Notes: a model not told the origin generated them from the sequence alone. Positions 33,524 to 42,686 are shown, counted from the stretch's first letter. The stretch: 43,549 nt of DNA from Thermoanaerobaculia bacterium (GCA_018057705.1 JAGPDF010000040.1:1-43549); one strand, 5' to 3'. Made by a program: numbers and translations.

Positions 33524-33582
33524 GGCGGGCGGCGAGCGGCCGGTTCGCCCAGCCCCGAGGTCGGCAATGCCGCGGCAGCGGG

Positions 33583-35574
33583 CTAATAGTAGGCGCGCAG
33601 GCGCAGGGTGCGCTCGCGGCCGTCGGCGAGCGTGAGGCGCGCCAGTGTGCCGTCGGCGGCGTGCATCCAGCCGGCGACGATGCGCCACCAGTCGGGTCCC
33701 ACCGGCTCGCCGTCGAGGGCCCGGACGCGCTCGCCTTCGACCCACCCCGTCTCCTGCGCCGGGCTGCCGGGCGCGACGAAGACGACCACGAGCTCGGTGC
33801 CGTCGATCTCGAACTGCAGCCCGGTGCGGTCGCGCGGCAAGGGCTCGGTGAAGACGGAGGCCGGGCCGGGCTCGAGCCAGAGCCGGGCGTTCTCGTAGTC
33901 GAACAGCACGCGGAACCGGTTGAGGAGGCCGGCGCCGAGATTGCCTGCCTGGCGCCGGGTGTCGAACGCCCCTTTCAGGTTCTCGGTGTGGAACGTGACC
34001 GGCACGTTCGGGATCTCGAAGCCGGCGAGAGTCACGGAACGGAGGGTGCCCGTCTTCGAGATCCGGAAGCCGCCGACGCCGCCGCTCTTCGCCTCGGAGA
34101 GCGGACGCCCGGCGAGGAAGCCGCGCTCTTCCGCATAATGTCCGAAGACCGTGAGCGCGCCGCCCTGGCCGGTGTCGAGGCCGACCACGACCGGCTCACC
34201 GCCTTCCATCTGGAGACGCACACTCTTGTGCCCGTCCTCGCCGGGAAGGAGCTCGGTGGAGCGCCCGGGGCCGGCATAGCGAAACCGCGCCGGATCGTGA
34301 AATCGGATCCTCTTCCCCGGATAGTCGACGTCGACGACGACGGCGTGGAACAGCTCCTTGCCGAGGATCATCGGCATCGTCCGGCCGCTCTTCTGCGCGA
34401 TTTCGGAAAGATCGATCACGGCCGCGGCCATCGGCCCCATCCGGAGCCCCCCGAGGTCGAGCGTGACGCCTTCGACCATTCCCGCCTCGGTGACGCCGCC
34501 GGTACCGCGCGCCGCCACGGCGCCCGCAGCTTCGAGCCCGGCGCTCTGGGCGAAAGCCCGGTCGAGCACGCTCATGCCGGCGCCAGAGTCGAGAAGCAGG
34601 TCGGTCTCGCGGCCGTTGACTCGCCCGCGGAGGTAGATCCAGCGCTCTTTGAAGAGATCGAGCGGCATCCACTCGGTGACCGCCGGGGTATCGGAGCCAG
34701 GGGAGCCAGGGGAGCCAGGGGAGCCAGCGACCCCGCCGGTAATCCGCGCCAGGCGCTCACCCGCGGCCGGCCGTGCGAACAGTTTGGCGGCGAGGCCGAC
34801 GTTGGCGCTCATCTCCCGCCACTCGACGACCTGATTCTCGGCGGCGTGCTCGGCGAAGCTCTCCTGCCGGGCGGCGAAGCGCACACCCTGGAGCACGCGG
34901 AAATCGCCGAGCCGGGTCCACGTCTCGCGTCCGTCGGTGACGGTGCGCGACCAGATGGACTCGCCGCTCCGCGGATCGACGAGGAGCTCGAACCGGTCGC
35001 CGTCGGGGTAGTCGAAGCGCAGGAGTGTCCCGGCGCTCCCCTCCTTCTCGATCGGCCCGGCGAGACTTACGGCGACGCCCTTCCCACGCAGGTGAGCCAG
35101 GAACGCCCGGTCGTTCTCCCGCAGGAGCCGGGAGACCTTGTCCACCGCGAGCGGCTCGATCTGACCGCTGGCGTTGCGCTCCCACCCACCGGCGGCGCCA
35201 CCACCGCTCGCACCGCCCTCACCGATCACCGCTTCGGCGCCCGCGATCACTCCGAGGTCGTACTCGAGCAGCGACTGTCCGGCGCGGCGGGAGCGCATCG
35301 TGAGGCTCCCGGAGAGTCCGGAGACCGCGAGCGTCCCCGAGAGTGCGAAGTCCTGCAGCCCATCGACTGCCGCCCACCCACCGAGCCAAACGACATGAAG
35401 ATCGATCAGCGCCTGCGCGTCGCGCGGGATCGCGAGGCGCTCGGCGACTGGCGGGCTCGCGACCGCGTCCGTGGCGGCGAGCGCCCCTCTGGCCGTGCCG
35501 GAAGCGAACGCTGCCGCAGACGCGACCAGCAGGAACGCGCCCACGGCGGAAGCGGATCGTGGCAATGGGTTCAT
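33583..35574 (-). CDS. Exported aspartyl protease with two retropepsin-like domains and a C-terminal PDZ domain
   Basis: 663 residues; GGGAG lies 5 bases before the ATG. A signal peptide (SASAVGAFLLVASAAAFA) leads to about 270 residues of a lipoprotein-carrier-like beta region (LSGTLAVSGLSGSLTMRSRR, FELLVDPRSGESIWSRT). A GSPGSPGSPGS linker follows, then two pepsin-like half domains: LLLDSGAGMSVLD near 330 and VVGLDTGQGGALTVF near 465. Retroviral-type proteases act as dimers of one such domain, so a tandem pair could make an active site within one chain. The end (LQFEIDGTELVVVFVAPGSPAQETGWVEGERVRALDG) is a PDZ domain that could bind substrate tails. The substrate is unknown. Confidence 0.8.
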   Translation of the reverse strand: MNPLPRSASAVGAFLLVASAAAFASGTARGALAATDAVASPPVAERLAIPRDAQALIDLHVVWLGGWAAVDGLQDFALSGTLAVSGLSGSLTMRSRRAGQSLLEYDLGVIAGAEAVIGEGGASGGGAAGGWERNASGQIEPLAVDKVSRLLRENDRAFLAHLRGKGVAVSLAGPIEKEGSAGTLLRFDYPDGDRFELLVDPRSGESIWSRTVTDGRETWTRLGDFRVLQGVRFAARQESFAEHAAENQVVEWREMSANVGLAAKLFARPAAGERLARITGGVAGSPGSPGSPGSDTPAVTEWMPLDLFKERWIYLRGRVNGRETDLLLDSGAGMSVLDRAFAQSAGLEAAGAVAARGTGGVTEAGMVEGVTLDLGGLRMGPMAAAVIDLSEIAQKSGRTMPMILGKELFHAVVVDVDYPGKRIRFHDPARFRYAGPGRSTELLPGEDGHKSVRLQMEGGEPVVVGLDTGQGGALTVFGHYAEERGFLAGRPLSEAKSGGVGGFRISKTGTLRSVTLAGFEIPNVPVTFHTENLKGAFDTRRQAGNLGAGLLNRFRVLFDYENARLWLEPGPASVFTEPLPRDRTGLQFEIDGTELVVVFVAPGSPAQETGWVEGERVRALDGEPVGPDWWRIVAGWMHAADGTLARLTLADGRERTLRLRAYY
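34693..34727 (+). repeat. 9-bp minisatellite inside the protease gene
   Basis: GGAGCCAGG is repeated about four times in tandem and encodes the Gly-Ser-Pro linker ahead of the protease domains. The repeat keeps the frame, so slippage would only change linker length. Confidence 0.8.
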
Positions 35575-35857
35575 GGCGTCTCCCTCAGCGCTGGCGCGAT
35601 GCGGCAGCTAGAGGAAGTACGCCGGGCTGCCGCCGCGGTTTCGTTCGAGCATCGCACGACGCGACGTGGATCGCACATCTTCCGCTCGCAGCCCTCCAGC
35701 TCGCCGGGCGTTCCCTGCCTGCGACTCCACAACGACGCGGTCACCCCGGTAGCGGCGACCACGCACGGCGAGGGCGGCGAGCTCCGGGTCACGGCGCCGC
35801 CGACGACGGCAAGGCCTGAGTGCCGGGTTCCACTCGACCGGCGCAGACGGGACGCGA

Positions 35858-37189
35858 CTAGCGGGAGAAGACCGCGCCGTGCGGCAGACCGGTGCCTTCC
35901 CAGCCGTGGGGCCACTGCCGTTTCGCGAAACTGAAACCGGTCTTGCCGTCGGTATCGCGGAAGGCCTCGTCCACGGAGAGCGCGCCGGTCTTCGGGTCGA
36001 GCTGCAGCAGGTACATGCGATTGTCTTCGCCCCCGCCCGGCGTCACCACGATGCGGCCGGTTACCGGATCCCATCCCGTCCAGTGCGGGCGGAAGGCATC
36101 GCTGATCGTGAGCCGCGACACTTCGACCGGGCGCGCGGGATCGGCGAGGTCGAGCACGATGAAGCCGTTCACCTCCGGCACGCTCTGAACGAAGTACTGG
36201 CCGACGATCGTCGGCACACCGCAGAAGTTGCCCGGAAAGGTGTGCACCAGCCGGGCCGTGGGCGCGTCGGTCTCGATGCCGGTGATCCGCTCGACGCCGC
36301 AGGCCAGCGTCTGCACGAAGACCGAGCCGTCGGGGCCGACGCGAGGCTCCTCCGGGCTGATGTGGGCATAGAGCCGCTCGCCGGGGTCGAAGTACGCCGT
36401 CCGCAGCAGCCGCAGATCGGACAGCCGCCAGACCTGGTAGGTCGTACCACTGAACAGATCGGGATCGTGCATCGAGGAGTTGGTCGACACCACGCGATCG
36501 ATCTGCGGCAGGACGACCAGGCTGTAAGGCATCAGGAGGTTGTCGGCAAAGGCGAGATCGGCGTTGCCCGACGAGCGCACGACCCGGCCGGAATCGTCGA
36601 TCTCGACCAGGCCGCCACTCTTCCCCATCGCGGCATTCGCGAACGGTGGCGTCCGCGCCTTCGTCGCCGTCTGCGCCGCCTGCGGCCCGGAGGCCATGGC
36701 GGGCATCGACGGCATCGCATCGTGCTGGAAGGAGACCAGCACATGGCCGTTGGGCAACCGGACGTACGAATGCGGATGCGCGAAGCCGGCCATGTCGCCG
36801 AAGGACCCGGCGACCGCCGGATGCAGCGGATCGCGCACGTCCAGGATGAAGGTGCGCCCGGCGTCGTGATCGTTGACGAACAGCATGCCGCTCGCAGGCA
36901 TGGTGTACTCGGTGTGATGCGGCCGCACCGTGCGCTGATCGGTTTCGAGCGCCGCGAGCATCCGCCCGTATTGCGGCGAGCGCGGGTCGGCGTCGATCAC
37001 GAGCAGGAAATCGTTGCCCTTCTTTTCCTTGTCACCCGCCCAGACGAACAGCGCGTGCGGCGGCGCCGGCGGCGAGACGACCGTAGCAGGCACCAACTCC
37101 CGGGCCCGCGACAACGCCGGGGTTGCCGACACCGCCACGAGCGCCGAGGCGAGCGCCAACACCGAGAGGGTGCGCCTTGGGTTCGACAT
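35858..37189 (-). CDS. Exported selenium-binding-protein / methanethiol-oxidase-like propeller
   Basis: 443 residues from the ATG at 37189 (AAGGAG upstream). A signal peptide (TLSVLALASALVAVSATPALS) precedes a beta-propeller rich in conserved histidines: VRPHHTEYTMP, FAHPHSYVRLPNGHVLVSF, MHDPDLF, YAHISPEEPRV, FRPHWTGWDP and WPHGWEGTGLPHGAVFSR. This pattern resembles the SBP56/SELENBP1 family, some members of which are copper-dependent methanethiol oxidases producing formaldehyde, H2S and H2O2. Assignment to the family is moderate; the oxidase activity is an inference. The 283-base gap downstream holds no recognisable gene. Confidence 0.6.
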   Translation of the reverse strand: MSNPRRTLSVLALASALVAVSATPALSRARELVPATVVSPPAPPHALFVWAGDKEKKGNDFLLVIDADPRSPQYGRMLAALETDQRTVRPHHTEYTMPASGMLFVNDHDAGRTFILDVRDPLHPAVAGSFGDMAGFAHPHSYVRLPNGHVLVSFQHDAMPSMPAMASGPQAAQTATKARTPPFANAAMGKSGGLVEIDDSGRVVRSSGNADLAFADNLLMPYSLVVLPQIDRVVSTNSSMHDPDLFSGTTYQVWRLSDLRLLRTAYFDPGERLYAHISPEEPRVGPDGSVFVQTLACGVERITGIETDAPTARLVHTFPGNFCGVPTIVGQYFVQSVPEVNGFIVLDLADPARPVEVSRLTISDAFRPHWTGWDPVTGRIVVTPGGGEDNRMYLLQLDPKTGALSVDEAFRDTDGKTGFSFAKRQWPHGWEGTGLPHGAVFSR

Positions 37190-37441
37190 TCCACGACTCC
37201 TTCGAGGCCGATCACGCAGCCTCAGGCAAGACCGACGCGAGCCCCGAGGATGCACCGTTCGGGCAGTGGCCGTGACTCGTTCCGGGGAGCGTACCAGCGA
37301 CCCCCTGGGCCCGTCGCCGGAGCGCTCGCCCCTTCCCGGGCGCCCAGACGAATCGCATCCAGCCGGGGCCGGGTCGTGGTGGAAGAGTCGAAGCAGGCGG
37401 TCGTGGGCGAGGGAAAGCCCGGTCGCGGATAGGCTGTGCCG

Positions 37442-37474
37442 ATGCGAACGCCCCGCCGCGAGCCCTGCACTTGA
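37442..37474 (+). CDS. Possible 10-codon leader peptide coupled to rnd
   Basis: ATG at 37442 opens a 10-codon frame (MRTPRREPCT) whose TGA (37472-37474) overlaps the TTG start of rnd as TTGA. TAGGCT 6 bases before the ATG resembles the leaderless -10 boxes elsewhere in the window. This would explain how the weak TTG start, which lacks a Shine-Dalgarno, is used. Tentative. Confidence 0.3.
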   Translation: MRTPRREPCT

Positions 37475-38652
37475 CCGAACCGCTCTGGATCGACCGGGCC
37501 GACGAGCTCGCCGCGGGTGTCGAGCGTTGGCGCGCTGCCGGCACCGCGGGAGGCGCTGGCGACATCGCGCTCGACACCGAGTTCGTCTTCGAGCGCACCT
37601 TTCGGCCCCGCCTCGGCTTGATCCAGATCGCCGCCGGCGGCGAGATCGCGCTGGTCGACGCTGTCCGGATCGCCGACCTACAGCCGCTCGCGGCGCTCCT
37701 CGAGGCGCCCGACACGCGCAAGGTCCTGCACTCGGGCTCGGGCGACGTGCCGATCCTGCGGCGCGCGACCGGCGCTGCGCCGCGACCCCTCTTCGACACC
37801 CAGATCGCCGCGGCTTTCGCCGGCCTGGGCCCGTCGCTCTCCTACGCCGCGCTGATCCGCGAGCTCTTCGCGGTCGAGCTGCCCAAGCACGAGACCCGGA
37901 CCGACTGGCTGCGCCGGCCGCTGTCGCCCGCGCAGCTGCGCTACGCCGGGGAAGACGTCCTGCACCTGGGCGCCGCCGCGGCCGAGCTCGAACGCCGCCT
38001 GCTCGCCCTCGGGAGACTGGAGTGGGCGCTCGAGGATTCGGCGGCGCTCGCCGATCTCGAAGCGGACGCCGCCCTGCCGGCCGATGCCTGGCGGCGGGTG
38101 AAGGGGCTCGATCGCCTGCCGCCGCGCGGCCGCGCCGTGGCGCGTGCCCTCGCCGCCTGGCGCGACCGCGAGGCCGACCGGCTCGACCTCGCGCGCTCCT
38201 TCCTGATGCGCGACGAGACGTTGCTGGCGCTCGCCCGCCTCGACGGGAGCGGCGGCCACAGCGGACCCACAGCCCTCACACCACAGGAGATCGCCAAGCT
38301 CCCGGGCTACGAGGCGCGTCGCCATGCGCAGCATGCCGGGCGCTGGGTGGAGGCGATCGCGGAGGCCAACATCGCGGCCCACGCCGGCACGGCGCCCGCG
38401 GAACCGGCTCGTCTCCCCGCTGCGGAACGTGAGCGCCGCCGAGCGTTCGAGGATGCGATCTCCGCGCTCGTCGCTCGACGCAGCGGCGAGGTCGGGCTCT
38501 CCCCCGAGCTCCTCCTCTCGCGGCGTCAGCGCGACCGCGCCATCGACTCCTGGCGCGCTGGCGGAGGAGGTTCGCTCGCCGAGCGCGTGGGCGGCTTTCG
38601 CGGCCGCCTCCTGGGCGCCGAGCTCGACGCGCTCGCCGCGAGCCAAAGCTAG
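37471..38652 (+). CDS. rnd: Ribonuclease D (3'-5' exoribonuclease)
   Basis: 393 residues from TTG 37471; no ATG or GTG lies in frame upstream within the gap. The DEDDy exonuclease motifs are complete: ALDTEF (Asp35, Glu37), HSGSGDVPIL (Asp92) and LRYAGEDVLHL (Tyr158, Asp162). An HRDC-like domain follows near 200-290 (RAVARALAAWRDREADRLDLARSFLMRDETLLALA). RNase D trims the 3' ends of tRNA precursors and other stable RNAs in the cytoplasm. It converges on the metal permease gene with only 16 bases between the stops. Confidence 0.9.
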   Translation: MTEPLWIDRADELAAGVERWRAAGTAGGAGDIALDTEFVFERTFRPRLGLIQIAAGGEIALVDAVRIADLQPLAALLEAPDTRKVLHSGSGDVPILRRATGAAPRPLFDTQIAAAFAGLGPSLSYAALIRELFAVELPKHETRTDWLRRPLSPAQLRYAGEDVLHLGAAAAELERRLLALGRLEWALEDSAALADLEADAALPADAWRRVKGLDRLPPRGRAVARALAAWRDREADRLDLARSFLMRDETLLALARLDGSGGHSGPTALTPQEIAKLPGYEARRHAQHAGRWVEAIAEANIAAHAGTAPAEPARLPAAERERRRAFEDAISALVARRSGEVGLSPELLLSRRQRDRAIDSWRAGGGGSLAERVGGFRGRLLGAELDALAASQS

Positions 38653-38668
38653 GGCGGCGGAGCCTCCG

Positions 38669-39568
38669 TCAGGTCGCGAGCGGCGGCGGCTCGCCGGCGA
38701 GCCGCCGCCGGCGGACGGCGCGCGGCACGAGCCCGTGAGCCGGAGAGAAGAAGAAGGCGAGCGCGAACAGCAGACCGGCCACCGTCGCCATCGAGCCGGC
38801 GATGGAGGCGTCGAGCGACCGCGCCAGGGCGTAGCCGCCCAGGGTCGAGGCGACACCGCAGGCGACCGCGATCGCGATCATCCGGCCGAGTCGATCGGTC
38901 AGAAGATACGCCGTCGAAGGCGGCACGACGAGGAGCGCCACGACCAGAATCGCGCCCACCGATTCGAAGGCTCCGACGACGGTGAACGAAACCGCGCCCA
39001 TGAGGAGGTAGTGCAGGAGGACGGGGGAGAATCCGAGCGTCGCGGCGAGCTCCGGGTCGAAGGTCGAGAGCTTGAGCTCTTTCCACAGGAGCGCCACGAA
39101 CAGGACGATCGCAGCGAGAAGCGCGCCGTTCATCCACAGCGCGCGCGGTCCCATCGAACGCTCGCCCACCAGCCAGAGATCCCAGGGGGCATAGGCGATC
39201 TCGCCGTAGAGCACGCAGTCGAGATCGAGATCGACCTGCCCGGCGTAGCGGCTGATCAGGATCACGCCGACCGAGAACAGCGCCGGGAAGACGACGCCGA
39301 TCGAGGCATCCTCGGCGAGCCGGCGCGAGCGCGCGAGCAGCTCGACGGCGAAAACGGTGAACAGCCCGAGCGCGCCGGCGCCGATCAACATCGGCAGCGG
39401 CGACCGGCTGCCGGTGAGCAGGAAGGCGAGGACGATGCCGGGCAGCACGGCGTGGCTGATCGCGTCGCCGAGGAGCGCCATCTTCCGCAGCACGAGGAAG
39501 CAGCCCAGAATCGCCGTCGAAGCCGCGACGAGCGAACCGACGAGGAGGATGACGACCGTCGGGTTCAT
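38669..39568 (-). CDS. Metal ABC transporter permease (TroD/ZnuB type)
   Basis: 299 residues with eight or nine membrane helices of the ABC-3 family (LGCFLVLRKMALLGDAISHAVLPGIVLAFL, SRRLAEDASIGVVFPALFSVGVILISR, VVGAFESVGAILVVALLVVPPSTAYLL). The first of these contains the family motif LRKMALLGDAISHA. Its ATG overlaps the stop of the preceding permease gene as ATGA, so the two are translationally coupled. It is the last gene of the transporter operon and probably forms a heterodimeric channel with the fused permease. Unlike its partner it has no regulatory domain. Confidence 0.9.
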   Translation of the reverse strand: MNPTVVILLVGSLVAASTAILGCFLVLRKMALLGDAISHAVLPGIVLAFLLTGSRSPLPMLIGAGALGLFTVFAVELLARSRRLAEDASIGVVFPALFSVGVILISRYAGQVDLDLDCVLYGEIAYAPWDLWLVGERSMGPRALWMNGALLAAIVLFVALLWKELKLSTFDPELAATLGFSPVLLHYLLMGAVSFTVVGAFESVGAILVVALLVVPPSTAYLLTDRLGRMIAIAVACGVASTLGGYALARSLDASIAGSMATVAGLLFALAFFFSPAHGLVPRAVRRRRLAGEPPPLAT

Positions 39569-40866
39569 TGGCCGCTCCCGGCGAGCGCGCGAGCCGGGGC
39601 GTGGGTGCGCGGGATCGCCCGACCGTGGGGATCGTGCGACGGATAGCCGAGCTTGGCGTCGAGCTCCTCGAGGGTCTCGTCCGACAGGGCGTGCTCCATG
39701 GTCTCGGCGTCGCGGTGGAGGTGGTCGGCCGGGAGGCGCAGGCGCTCCGCGAGATAGGTCTCCCAGAGGCGATGCTTCCGCACCACGCGCTCGGCCTCGA
39801 TCCGCCCGGCGGCGGTCAGGTCGAGATCGCCGCCGTCGCGGGCCACGAAGCCGCGACGGGCGAGGCCGCGCGCGGTGTGCGCGAGCTCGGCGGCGCGGCT
39901 GCCGCGCTTGCCCATCAGGATCGGCACCGGTACGAGGGCGCCGGGCTTGCCCTCGCGCTCGGCTTCGAGCCAGAGGTCCTTCAGCAGGTTCTCGGCGCGG
40001 ATGCGGCGGCGCAGGCTGCGCTCCCGCCCGAAGGCGCGCAGCAGGCCGCGCTGCGGCGCGAAGAAGAGCGAGACGAGCAACAGGGCGCTCGAAGCGAGGA
40101 CGATCGCCGGGCCGGTGGGCAGCGCATCGACGCTGGCGCTGGCGAGCGCACCGGCCGCGGCCGCGAGCGCGCCGATGCCGGCCGAGAGCACCACCATCGT
40201 CCCGAAACGATCGGTCCATTGCCGCGCGGCGGCGGCCGGCGTCACGAGCGTCGCGATCATCAGCACCACGCCGACGGTCTGGAGGCCGACGACCACCGTC
40301 ACGACCAGGGCCGCCGTGAGCACGATCTCGAGCGGCCCGGTCGGCAGGCCGATCGAGCCGGCGAAGCCGCGGTCGAACGTCACCAGCTTGAGCTCTTTCC
40401 AGAACAGGGCGATGGTGGCGATCACCACGGTGCCGACGATCGCCATGAGGACGATGTCCTTGCGCATGAGCGCGGCGGCCTGCCCGAACAGGAACTTGTC
40501 GAGGCCGCTCTGGTTGCCGGCCGGGAGCTTCTGGATGTGGGTGAGCAGCACGATTCCGAAGCCGAAGAAGACCGAGAGGACGATTCCGATCGCGGCATCC
40601 TCCTTGATGCGCGAGTAGCGCGCGATCCCGAGCACCGCGAGGGCGCCCACGATGCCCGACACGAGCGCTCCGCCAAGGAGTACCAGTGGGCTCTTCGACA
40701 GCGTGAGCAGGAAGGCGAGCCCGACGCCGGGGAGCGCCGCGTGAGCTAGCGCGTCGCCGAGCAGGCTCTGCCGCCGGAGGAGCGCGAAGGCGCCGAGGGT
40801 GCCGCCGATCGCCCCCAGGAGGACGGAGCCGGCGACGACGTTCTGTGCGGAGAAGGAGAGCGACAT
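39565..40866 (-). CDS. Metal ABC transporter permease fused to a DtxR/MntR-type domain (TroC type)
   Basis: 433 residues. Residues 1-285 are an ABC-3 permease (LRRQSLLGDALAHAALPGVGLAFL, RIKEDAAIGIVLSVFFGFGIVLL). Residues about 290-433 match the winged helix and metal-binding/dimerisation domains of DtxR regulators. The metal residues of DtxR are kept with exact spacing: His365, Glu369, His384, Glu388 (Cys102 in DtxR), Glu391, His392, and the closing GYPSHDPHGRAIP. The domain therefore probably binds Mn2+/Fe2+ at the cytoplasmic face and may gate transport or bind DNA. Fusions of this type are known in several phyla (recollection). It starts 10 bases after the ATPase gene and overlaps the next permease by 4. 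Confidence 0.9.
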   Translation of the reverse strand: MSLSFSAQNVVAGSVLLGAIGGTLGAFALLRRQSLLGDALAHAALPGVGLAFLLTLSKSPLVLLGGALVSGIVGALAVLGIARYSRIKEDAAIGIVLSVFFGFGIVLLTHIQKLPAGNQSGLDKFLFGQAAALMRKDIVLMAIVGTVVIATIALFWKELKLVTFDRGFAGSIGLPTGPLEIVLTAALVVTVVVGLQTVGVVLMIATLVTPAAAARQWTDRFGTMVVLSAGIGALAAAAGALASASVDALPTGPAIVLASSALLLVSLFFAPQRGLLRAFGRERSLRRRIRAENLLKDLWLEAEREGKPGALVPVPILMGKRGSRAAELAHTARGLARRGFVARDGGDLDLTAAGRIEAERVVRKHRLWETYLAERLRLPADHLHRDAETMEHALSDETLEELDAKLGYPSHDPHGRAIPRTHAPARALAGSGQ

Positions 40867-40876
40867 GCGTGCCGCC

Positions 40877-41713
40877 TCAGCGTCCCGGACCGGGGCGTTC
40901 GACGCTTCCGGCCGCGGCGCGCGGGCGCTGCTCGAGGTAGGCCGTCGCGGCCTGCTGAAGGAGCGTCAGCCGGCCACCGTAGGTACCGTGGAGGTTCTCC
41001 GGTGTGAAGGTCGTCTCGACCGGACCGGCGGCGACGAGGCGAAGGTTGAGCAGCACCACCCAGTCGAAGTACTCGGGCACCGTCTGCAGATCGTGGTGCA
41101 CAGCGACGACCGTTCGTCCGGCGGCCCGCAGGTCCTTGAGCAGCGACACGATGGCGCGCTCGGTCGTCGCATCGACGCCGGCGAACGGCTCGTCCATGAG
41201 ATAGAGGCGCGCCTCCTGCGCCAGCGCGCGGGCGAGGAAGACGCGCTGCTGCTGGCCGCCGGAGAGCTGCGAGATCTGCCGCCCGGCGAGATCACGGATG
41301 CCGACCTTGTGCAGGCAGTCGAGCGCGCGGGCACGGTCTTTCGCTCCGGGGCGGCGGAACCAGCCGAGTCGGCCGTAGGTTCCCATCGTGACCACGTCGA
41401 GCGCGCTGGTGGGAAAGTCCCAGTCGACGCTCTCGCGCTGCGGCACGTAGCCCACCCAGGAGCGCCGGCTCTCGGCCGGCTCGCCGAAGATGCGCACCCA
41501 TCCCGCAACCGGCTTCACCAGGCCGAGAACGCTCTTGAGCAGAGTCGACTTCCCGGCGCCGTTCGGGCCGACGACCGCGATCAGCTTGCCTTCGGGCAGG
41601 GCGAGATCGACATCCCAGAGCACCGGCTGCGTGCGGTAGGCGACGGTCAGATCGTGAACTTCGATCGCCGGCAGAGGCGGCGCGGCTTGTGCGCCGGCGG
41701 CCAGGGAGCTCAC
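40877..41713 (-). CDS. Metal ABC transporter ATPase (TroB/ZnuC type)
   Basis: 278 residues from a GTG at 41713 that overlaps the stop of the binding-protein gene as GTGA. It has Walker A (GPNGAGKST), Q-loop ([12 protein letters not shown]), signature (LSGGQQQR), Walker B (RLYLMDEPF), and the switch histidine (AVHHDL). The text [25 protein letters not shown] is typical of Mn/Zn/Fe chelate importers. It powers uptake through the two permeases downstream. Confidence 0.95.
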   Translation of the reverse strand: MSSLAAGAQAAPPLPAIEVHDLTVAYRTQPVLWDVDLALPEGKLIAVVGPNGAGKSTLLKSVLGLVKPVAGWVRIFGEPAESRRSWVGYVPQRESVDWDFPTSALDVVTMGTYGRLGWFRRPGAKDRARALDCLHKVGIRDLAGRQISQLSGGQQQRVFLARALAQEARLYLMDEPFAGVDATTERAIVSLLKDLRAAGRTVVAVHHDLQTVPEYFDWVVLLNLRLVAAGPVETTFTPENLHGTYGGRLTLLQQAATAYLEQRPRAAAGSVERPGPGR

Positions 41714-42651
41714 AACGTTCCCCCCAGCGAGCGCACGATCGTCTCGACGTTGGCGCGCACCATGCCGGGGTAGTTCCCGGCCGGGGAGTCGGCCGCGCCG
41801 AGCGCGTCGGAGAACAGCTGGCCACCGATCACGACCTCGTGGCCGCGCGAGCGCACCGCCGACTCGACCGCCTCGATCGCCCGTCGCGGCACGCTCGATT
41901 CGACGAAGATCGCCGGAATTCGCTTGGCGACGATCTCGTCGACGACTCGGTCGACGTCCTTCAAGCCCGCCTCGGCGAGCGTCGAGATCCCCTGCAGGCC
42001 GACGACCCGAATACCGTACCGGCGGCCGAAGTAGCCGAAGGCGTCGTGGGCGGTGATGAGCACGCGCTGCTCGACCGGGATGGTCGCAATGAGCTCTTTG
42101 ACCCAGGCGTCGAGCTCCGCGAGCTCAGCCTCGTACGCCTGTCGGTTGGCGGCGAAGGTCGCAGCATGGGCCGGTGCGAGGCGGGCGAGCTCGCGCTCGA
42201 TCGGCGCCAACGTCTTCGCCCAGAGAGCGACGTCGAACCAGACGTGCGGGTCGTACTGACCGGCCATCTCCGGCGGCTCGCGCAGCTCGTCGCGCGGCAG
42301 ATCCTCGCTCACCGCGACCACCGGCCGGGTGCGCGCCATCTTCACCAGCACGTCGCCCATCTTGCCCTCGAGATGGAGCCCGTTGTAGAGGATCAGGTCG
42401 GCGTCGGCGAGGAGGCGGACGTCGCCCTCGCTCGCCTTGTAGAGGTGCGGGTCGACTCCCGGGCCCATCAGCGCTGTGACGGCGACGTGCTCGCCGCCGA
42501 GCCGCCGCGCCGCATCGCCGATCATTCCTGTGGTCGCGACGACGCGCAGCGGACCGGAAGTGGTGTCACGCCCGGCCTCCGGCGGCGCGCAACCCTGCGC
42601 GACCAGGGCGACGACCATGAAGGCCGAAGCCCGAAGTTGTAATTTGGACAT
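41710..42651 (-). CDS. Metal-binding lipoprotein of ABC transporter (TroA/ZnuA type)
   Basis: 313 residues. A lipoprotein-like signal ([15 protein letters not shown], Cys21) precedes a cluster A-I binding protein. The predicted metal ligands are His69 (GVDPHLYK), His136 (YDPHVWFD), His202 ([11 protein letters not shown]) and Asp282 (LFSDALG), the three-histidine-plus-aspartate set of TroA, which binds Zn2+ and Mn2+. The Glu of strict Mn proteins (PsaA) and the His-rich loop of ZnuA are both absent. It is the first gene of the operon. A -10 box ends 7 bases before the ATG and no Shine-Dalgarno is present, so the message is probably leaderless. The metal is most likely Mn2+ given the neighbouring regulator. 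Confidence 0.9.
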   Translation of the reverse strand: MSKLQLRASAFMVVALVAQGCAPPEAGRDTTSGPLRVVATTGMIGDAARRLGGEHVAVTALMGPGVDPHLYKASEGDVRLLADADLILYNGLHLEGKMGDVLVKMARTRPVVAVSEDLPRDELREPPEMAGQYDPHVWFDVALWAKTLAPIERELARLAPAHAATFAANRQAYEAELAELDAWVKELIATIPVEQRVLITAHDAFGYFGRRYGIRVVGLQGISTLAEAGLKDVDRVVDEIVAKRIPAIFVESSVPRRAIEAVESAVRSRGHEVVIGGQLFSDALGAADSPAGNYPGMVRANVETIVRSLGGTL

Positions 42652-42657
42652 ATCAAA

Positions 42658-42686
42658 AGTATGCTCTCGACATGACAAGAAGTCAA
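42658..42686 (-). promoter_or_regulatory. Promoter of the metal transporter operon
   Basis: On the minus strand TTGACT, a 17-base spacer and CATACT, followed by 7 bases and the ATG. Transcription would begin at or within a base or two of the start codon. Confidence 0.6.

Noticed and set aside
33505-33530. GGGTTCGAACCC resembles a tRNA T-arm
   Set aside because: The upstream 60 bases are the aqpZ coding end and no acceptor, D or anticodon stems can be drawn; it is better read as a palindrome.
35731-35830. Short matches in the gap to the 3' ends of glnK (GTCACCCCGGT region) and aqpZ (CGACGGCAAGGCCTGAG)
   Set aside because: Suggestive of a duplicated remnant, but the matches are only about 17-26 bases, are not collinear in spacing with the originals, and could be chance in GC-rich DNA.
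38669-42651. Transporter as a zinc-specific ZnuABC system
   Set aside because: The binding protein lacks the His-rich loop of ZnuA, and the neighbouring regulator is DtxR/MntR type rather than Zur; Zn2+ transport is not excluded.
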